The notes under the pieces are model-generated. The model was not told where the DNA came from. It was given only the letters and a program-made list of their open reading frames with translations, and searched no databases. Shown here piece after piece: positions 4,992 through 7,272 of a stretch of DNA of 7,272 nucleotides; the stretch's first letter is position 1, and every line of letters starts with the position of its first letter. A program made the translations under genes and the position numbers. The stretch spans positions 1 to 7,272 of the forward strand of contig NVTJ01000157.1 of NCBI GenBank assembly GCA_002401545.1. Reading direction: 5' to 3'. The stretch is from Alphaproteobacteria bacterium (GTDB taxonomy: Bacteria; Pseudomonadota; Alphaproteobacteria; Sphingomonadales; Emcibacteraceae).

Positions 4992-6374
4992 TCACTTTTC
5001 CTTAATGTCGAGTGTAGTTCCGGTTCTCCGGGTGAATTTATTCAGCAATTCCGGTCGTGTTTTTAACCAGGCTATGACCTCTGATCCGGCCGTGACGGTA
5101 AGGGGAATGCCGGGCTTTGCCGCCGCATCGCCCTCAGACCGACGCAGCAGGGCAAGCGCCGCTGTAGCCACTGTCGGAGAGGGGAGTGGGGGGGCCAGCA
5201 TTTGCTGTCCAAGAGCCAGATGGCTGGTTTTGCGGGCCAGTTCCAGCAGGCCAAAGGCAGATAGGCTGCTGCGCTGAACCTGTAGCGGGTCATCCTGTAT
5301 CAGGTTGTCAATCACGGTCAATAGATTGCTCACCTCAGACTTGCCGGATATATTGATGAAATCAATGACGATCAGGCCGGAAATTCCGCGCAGACGGATT
5401 TGCCGGAAAATTTCCCTTGCCGCTTCAAAATTTATCTTCAGCCGCTGTTTTGCCGGATCATTACTCAGACGGGCATTTCCCATATTAACATCCACCGTAA
5501 CCATGGCCTCGGTTTGCTCGATGGTAATCCATGCGCCGCCGGGCAGGGGGATGCTTATATCAAACAGACGGTCCAGTTCTTCTTCAACCCCGAAATATTC
5601 AAACAGGGGAAGGCTTTCCCGGTGAAGCGCCATCCGGTCAAGCAGGTCCGGGGCGAATTCTTTTGCCCAGTTCTGAGCCTCTTTCAATATGGCCGGCTGG
5701 TCAAAAATCATCTTGTCATGTCTGGCACTGCCATATTGTCGCAGGATTTGCAGAAGGCTGCCCCCACCCTGTGACAGCAGGAAGGGAACTTTCTTCTTGT
5801 CCCGGTTTTCTGTGGCCCTTGTCCAGTGACGGATCAGATGATTGGCCGTCTTTGTAATATCTTCATTGGACAGATGCTGTGCTTCGGTCCGAAGAGTAAG
5901 TCCCATGCCCTTGAGCTTCAATGTGCCGACAAAGATTTTCAATTCTTCCCGGCGCGCGGGGTCTTTGATCCGGCTGGAAATAAACCCGCCTTCGCGGAAC
6001 GGATGCAGGATCAGAGCGGAGCTGATAATCTCAACACGACCGGTGAGTTTGGCGGATTTGTCAGCCGTGGCATCGGCGGTGACCTGAACAATGATTTTCT
6101 GACCCTCAGTGAGCAATGTGGTCAGGTCTTTCGGTTTGCCGCCGGGACGTTTTGGCAGCAGGGCGAGGGGCAGGAACCCCGTTATATCATGGCCCAGATC
6201 AATAAAAGCAGCCTGAAATTCTTTGCTCAAGGACGTCACACGCCCGTAATGAACGGTGCCGACCAGACTGGGTTCATGGTCACGGTACAGGCGGATTTCC
6301 ACGGGCTGTCCTGCTTTCATAAGGGCAAGACGGATTTCGCCGATGGCGGAATTAATCAGAATCTCAGAGGGCAT
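4992..6374 (-). CDS. Ribonuclease E/G family protein, short form without Zn-link
   Basis: A 460-residue endoribonuclease of the RNase E/G family, which cuts single-stranded AU-rich RNA in mRNA decay and rRNA or tRNA processing. An S1 RNA-binding domain is at about 37-115 (GRVTSLS...AAFIDLGHDITGFLPL). The 5'-sensor signature LRTEA has R162 and T163. The metal-binding catalytic residues are D295 (VTVDVN) and D338 (IVIDFI), matching E. coli D303 and D346. The CPxC zinc-link motif expected after FGLLELAR (374-381) is absent (APPLPSPT instead), and the protein contains no cysteine at all. No long disordered degradosome scaffold is present. The ATG at 6374 has AGGGA 7 bases upstream and overlaps maf by 11 bp; a 28-codon upstream extension within maf has no merit. 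Confidence 0.93.
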   Translation of the reverse strand: MPSEILINSAIGEIRLALMKAGQPVEIRLYRDHEPSLVGTVHYGRVTSLSKEFQAAFIDLGHDITGFLPLALLPKRPGGKPKDLTTLLTEGQKIIVQVTADATADKSAKLTGRVEIISSALILHPFREGGFISSRIKDPARREELKIFVGTLKLKGMGLTLRTEAQHLSNEDITKTANHLIRHWTRATENRDKKKVPFLLSQGGGSLLQILRQYGSARHDKMIFDQPAILKEAQNWAKEFAPDLLDRMALHRESLPLFEYFGVEEELDRLFDISIPLPGGAWITIEQTEAMVTVDVNMGNARLSNDPAKQRLKINFEAAREIFRQIRLRGISGLIVIDFINISGKSEVSNLLTVIDNLIQDDPLQVQRSSLSAFGLLELARKTSHLALGQQMLAPPLPSPTVATAALALLRRSEGDAAAKPGIPLTVTAGSEVIAWLKTRPELLNKFTRRTGTTLDIKEK

Positions 6375-6936
6375 AGCCATTTCCCTGAAGCATGTTTGCG
6401 GTCTCATACAGGGGCAAGCCCACCACATTGCTGTAGGAGCCGTTGATGCCTTTGACAAACCGTGCCGCTAGACCCTGTATGGCATAGGCCCCGGCCTTGC
6501 CCTGCCATTCATTGTGGCTGAGGTAATGATCAAGGTCAGCAGAGGACAGGCGTTTGAAGATCACGGTGGTTGTTACAACGCGGGAAATTTGTTTGCCCTG
6601 TGGCGTAATCAGGGAAATACCGCTATAGACTTTATGGCGGCGCCCGGACAGAAGGCAGAGATATTTCCGCGCCTCCTCAATTGTTGAGGCTTTGCCCAAT
6701 ATGCGCCTGCCCAGCGCCACCACCGTATCCGCAGCTAGAATATAGAATTTTGGCTGCTTTCTTGCAACGGCGGCGGCTTTTTCCATGGCCAGCCGATGGG
6801 ACAAATGACGGGGGAGTTCATCGGGGTGCGGATTTTCGTCAATATGCGCCGGGATAATTTGATTTGGGGTGATGCCAATCTGTGCCAGAAGATCCAGCCT
6901 TCGGGGTGAGGCAGAGGCTAATATGAGGTTTGGCAT
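6364..6936 (-). CDS. maf: Maf-family nucleoside triphosphate pyrophosphatase
   Basis: A 190-residue cytoplasmic house-cleaning enzyme that hydrolyses non-canonical or excess nucleoside triphosphates to the monophosphate and pyrophosphate. Family motifs in order: ILASASPRR at 5-13, AADTVV at 68-73, LSGRRHKVYSG at 96-106, KAGAYAIQG at 147-155 and GSYSNVVGLPLYE at 166-178. The AIQG plus SNVVGLPL combination favours the dTTP/UTP pyrophosphatase type, but the substrate class is not certain. Its ATG (6934-6936) directly follows the infA stop with no gap, and its end overlaps the RNase start by 11 bp, both signs of coupled translation. The length is normal for the family. Confidence 0.95.
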   Translation of the reverse strand: MPNLILASASPRRLDLLAQIGITPNQIIPAHIDENPHPDELPRHLSHRLAMEKAAAVARKQPKFYILAADTVVALGRRILGKASTIEEARKYLCLLSGRRHKVYSGISLITPQGKQISRVVTTTVIFKRLSSADLDHYLSHNEWQGKAGAYAIQGLAARFVKGINGSYSNVVGLPLYETANMLQGNGYAL

Positions 6937-7155
6937 TTATTTAAAACGGTAAGTGATGCGCCCCTTTGACAGGTCGTATGGCGTCATTTCAACCAATACC
7001 TCATCACCCACCAGAACACGAATACGGTTTTTGCGCATTTTGCCGGCGGTATGGCCAAGGATTTCATGGTCATTTTCAAGTTTTACACGGAACATGGCAT
7101 TGGGCAGTAATTCGGTTACGGTGCCGCGCATTTCCAGAAGTTCTTCTTTCGCCAT
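6937..7155 (-). CDS. infA: Translation initiation factor IF-1
   Basis: A 72-residue single-OB-fold protein that binds the 30S A site and helps IF-2 and IF-3 during initiation. It has the usual IF-1 length and features: MAKEELLEMRGTV start, LPNAMFRVKLEN, GKMRKNRIRVLVGD and the TPYDLSKGRITYR ending. AGGAG lies 5 bases before the ATG. It is the first gene of the minus-strand operon with maf, the RNase and yacG; its stop codon abuts the maf start codon. Confidence 0.98.
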   Translation of the reverse strand: MAKEELLEMRGTVTELLPNAMFRVKLENDHEILGHTAGKMRKNRIRVLVGDEVLVEMTPYDLSKGRITYRFK

Positions 7156-7186
7156 AATGGCTCCTCATTAACAATCTTTGCCGAGA

Positions 7187-7214
7187 TAAATAGCCTAAAC
7201 CACAGATTTTTCAA
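7187..7214 (-). promoter_or_regulatory. Candidate promoter of the infA operon
   Basis: On the minus strand, TTGAAA (7209-7214) and TATTTA (7187-7192) are separated by 16 bp, about 30 bp before the infA start. The boxes are reasonable but not perfect, and spacing is slightly short. The region is AT-rich compared with the genes on either side. Confidence 0.4.
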
Positions 7215-7272
7215 GTGTTATTTGTTTTTATTGGCGGGGGATACTCCTCCGTGCCTTCCCATTTGCCGCTTT
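7211..7272 (-). CDS. Possible C-terminal end of an upstream gene (partial)
   Basis: All three minus-strand frames are open from the window edge to stops at 7228-7230, 7219-7221 or 7211-7213. The frame ending in TGA at 7211-7213 (SGKWEGTEEYPPPIKTNNT) has codon third positions most like the neighbouring core genes, so it is the best candidate. Too little is visible to name it; it could also be intergenic. Confidence 0.25.
   Translation of the reverse strand, partial: SGKWEGTEEYPPPIKTNNT

Noticed and set aside
5826..6446. 206-codon open frame on the plus strand opposite the RNase E/G and maf genes
   Set aside because: It is antisense to strongly recognised genes, resembles no family and is explained by their codon composition.
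6375..6458. 28-codon N-terminal extension of the RNase E/G gene
   Set aside because: It lies inside maf in another frame, looks unlike the family, and the ATG at 6374 has a proper ribosome binding site.

Overview
The right part of the window (about 4600-7272) is chromosomal backbone of an alphaproteobacterium. Reading on the minus strand it carries infA (IF-1), maf, an RNase E/G family protein, yacG and tRNA-Phe(GAA). As I recall it, this gene order is characteristic of Alphaproteobacteria. I did not recognise the genus. The four genes are packed with 0-3 bp gaps or an 11-bp overlap, so they read as one operon, and tRNA-Phe follows about 135 bp downstream with its own promoter.

The left part (1 to about 4600) is acquired DNA, visibly more AT-rich around the integrase. 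It abuts the 3' end of tRNA-Phe, a classic integration target. Next to the tRNA is an integration module: a full tyrosine recombinase (2670-3971) and a small DNA-binding-like protein (4034-4483) built from two tandem copies of an excisionase-like winged-helix unit. A tandem 9-bp repeat, a candidate integrase arm site, lies between this gene and the tRNA.

At 2396-2440, on the same strand as the real tRNA, is an orphan tRNA-Phe 3' half followed by a strong terminator. It breaks off exactly at the anticodon loop, where tyrosine recombinases often cross over. Its acceptor strand does not match the resident tRNA-Phe, so it comes from a different tRNA-Phe gene. Positions 2396-4645 can therefore be read as a 2.2-kb minimal integrated unit, or as a junction between two elements in tandem.

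Further left is a mobilization operon on the minus strand: a VirD4/TraG-type coupling protein (547-2073), MobC (167-532) and the first codons of a relaxase (from 163). The relaxase frame is cut after about 22 codons at position 98 by what looks like the terminus of an IS21-family insertion sequence (1-98). The module has therefore probably lost its nickase.

No clearly new defence or metabolic system is visible. The items most worth a second look are the interrupted relaxase, the mismatched tRNA-Phe half-site with its flanking 28-bp repeats, the tandem-duplicated winged-helix protein with a possible autoregulated near-leaderless promoter, and the cysteine-free RNase E/G.
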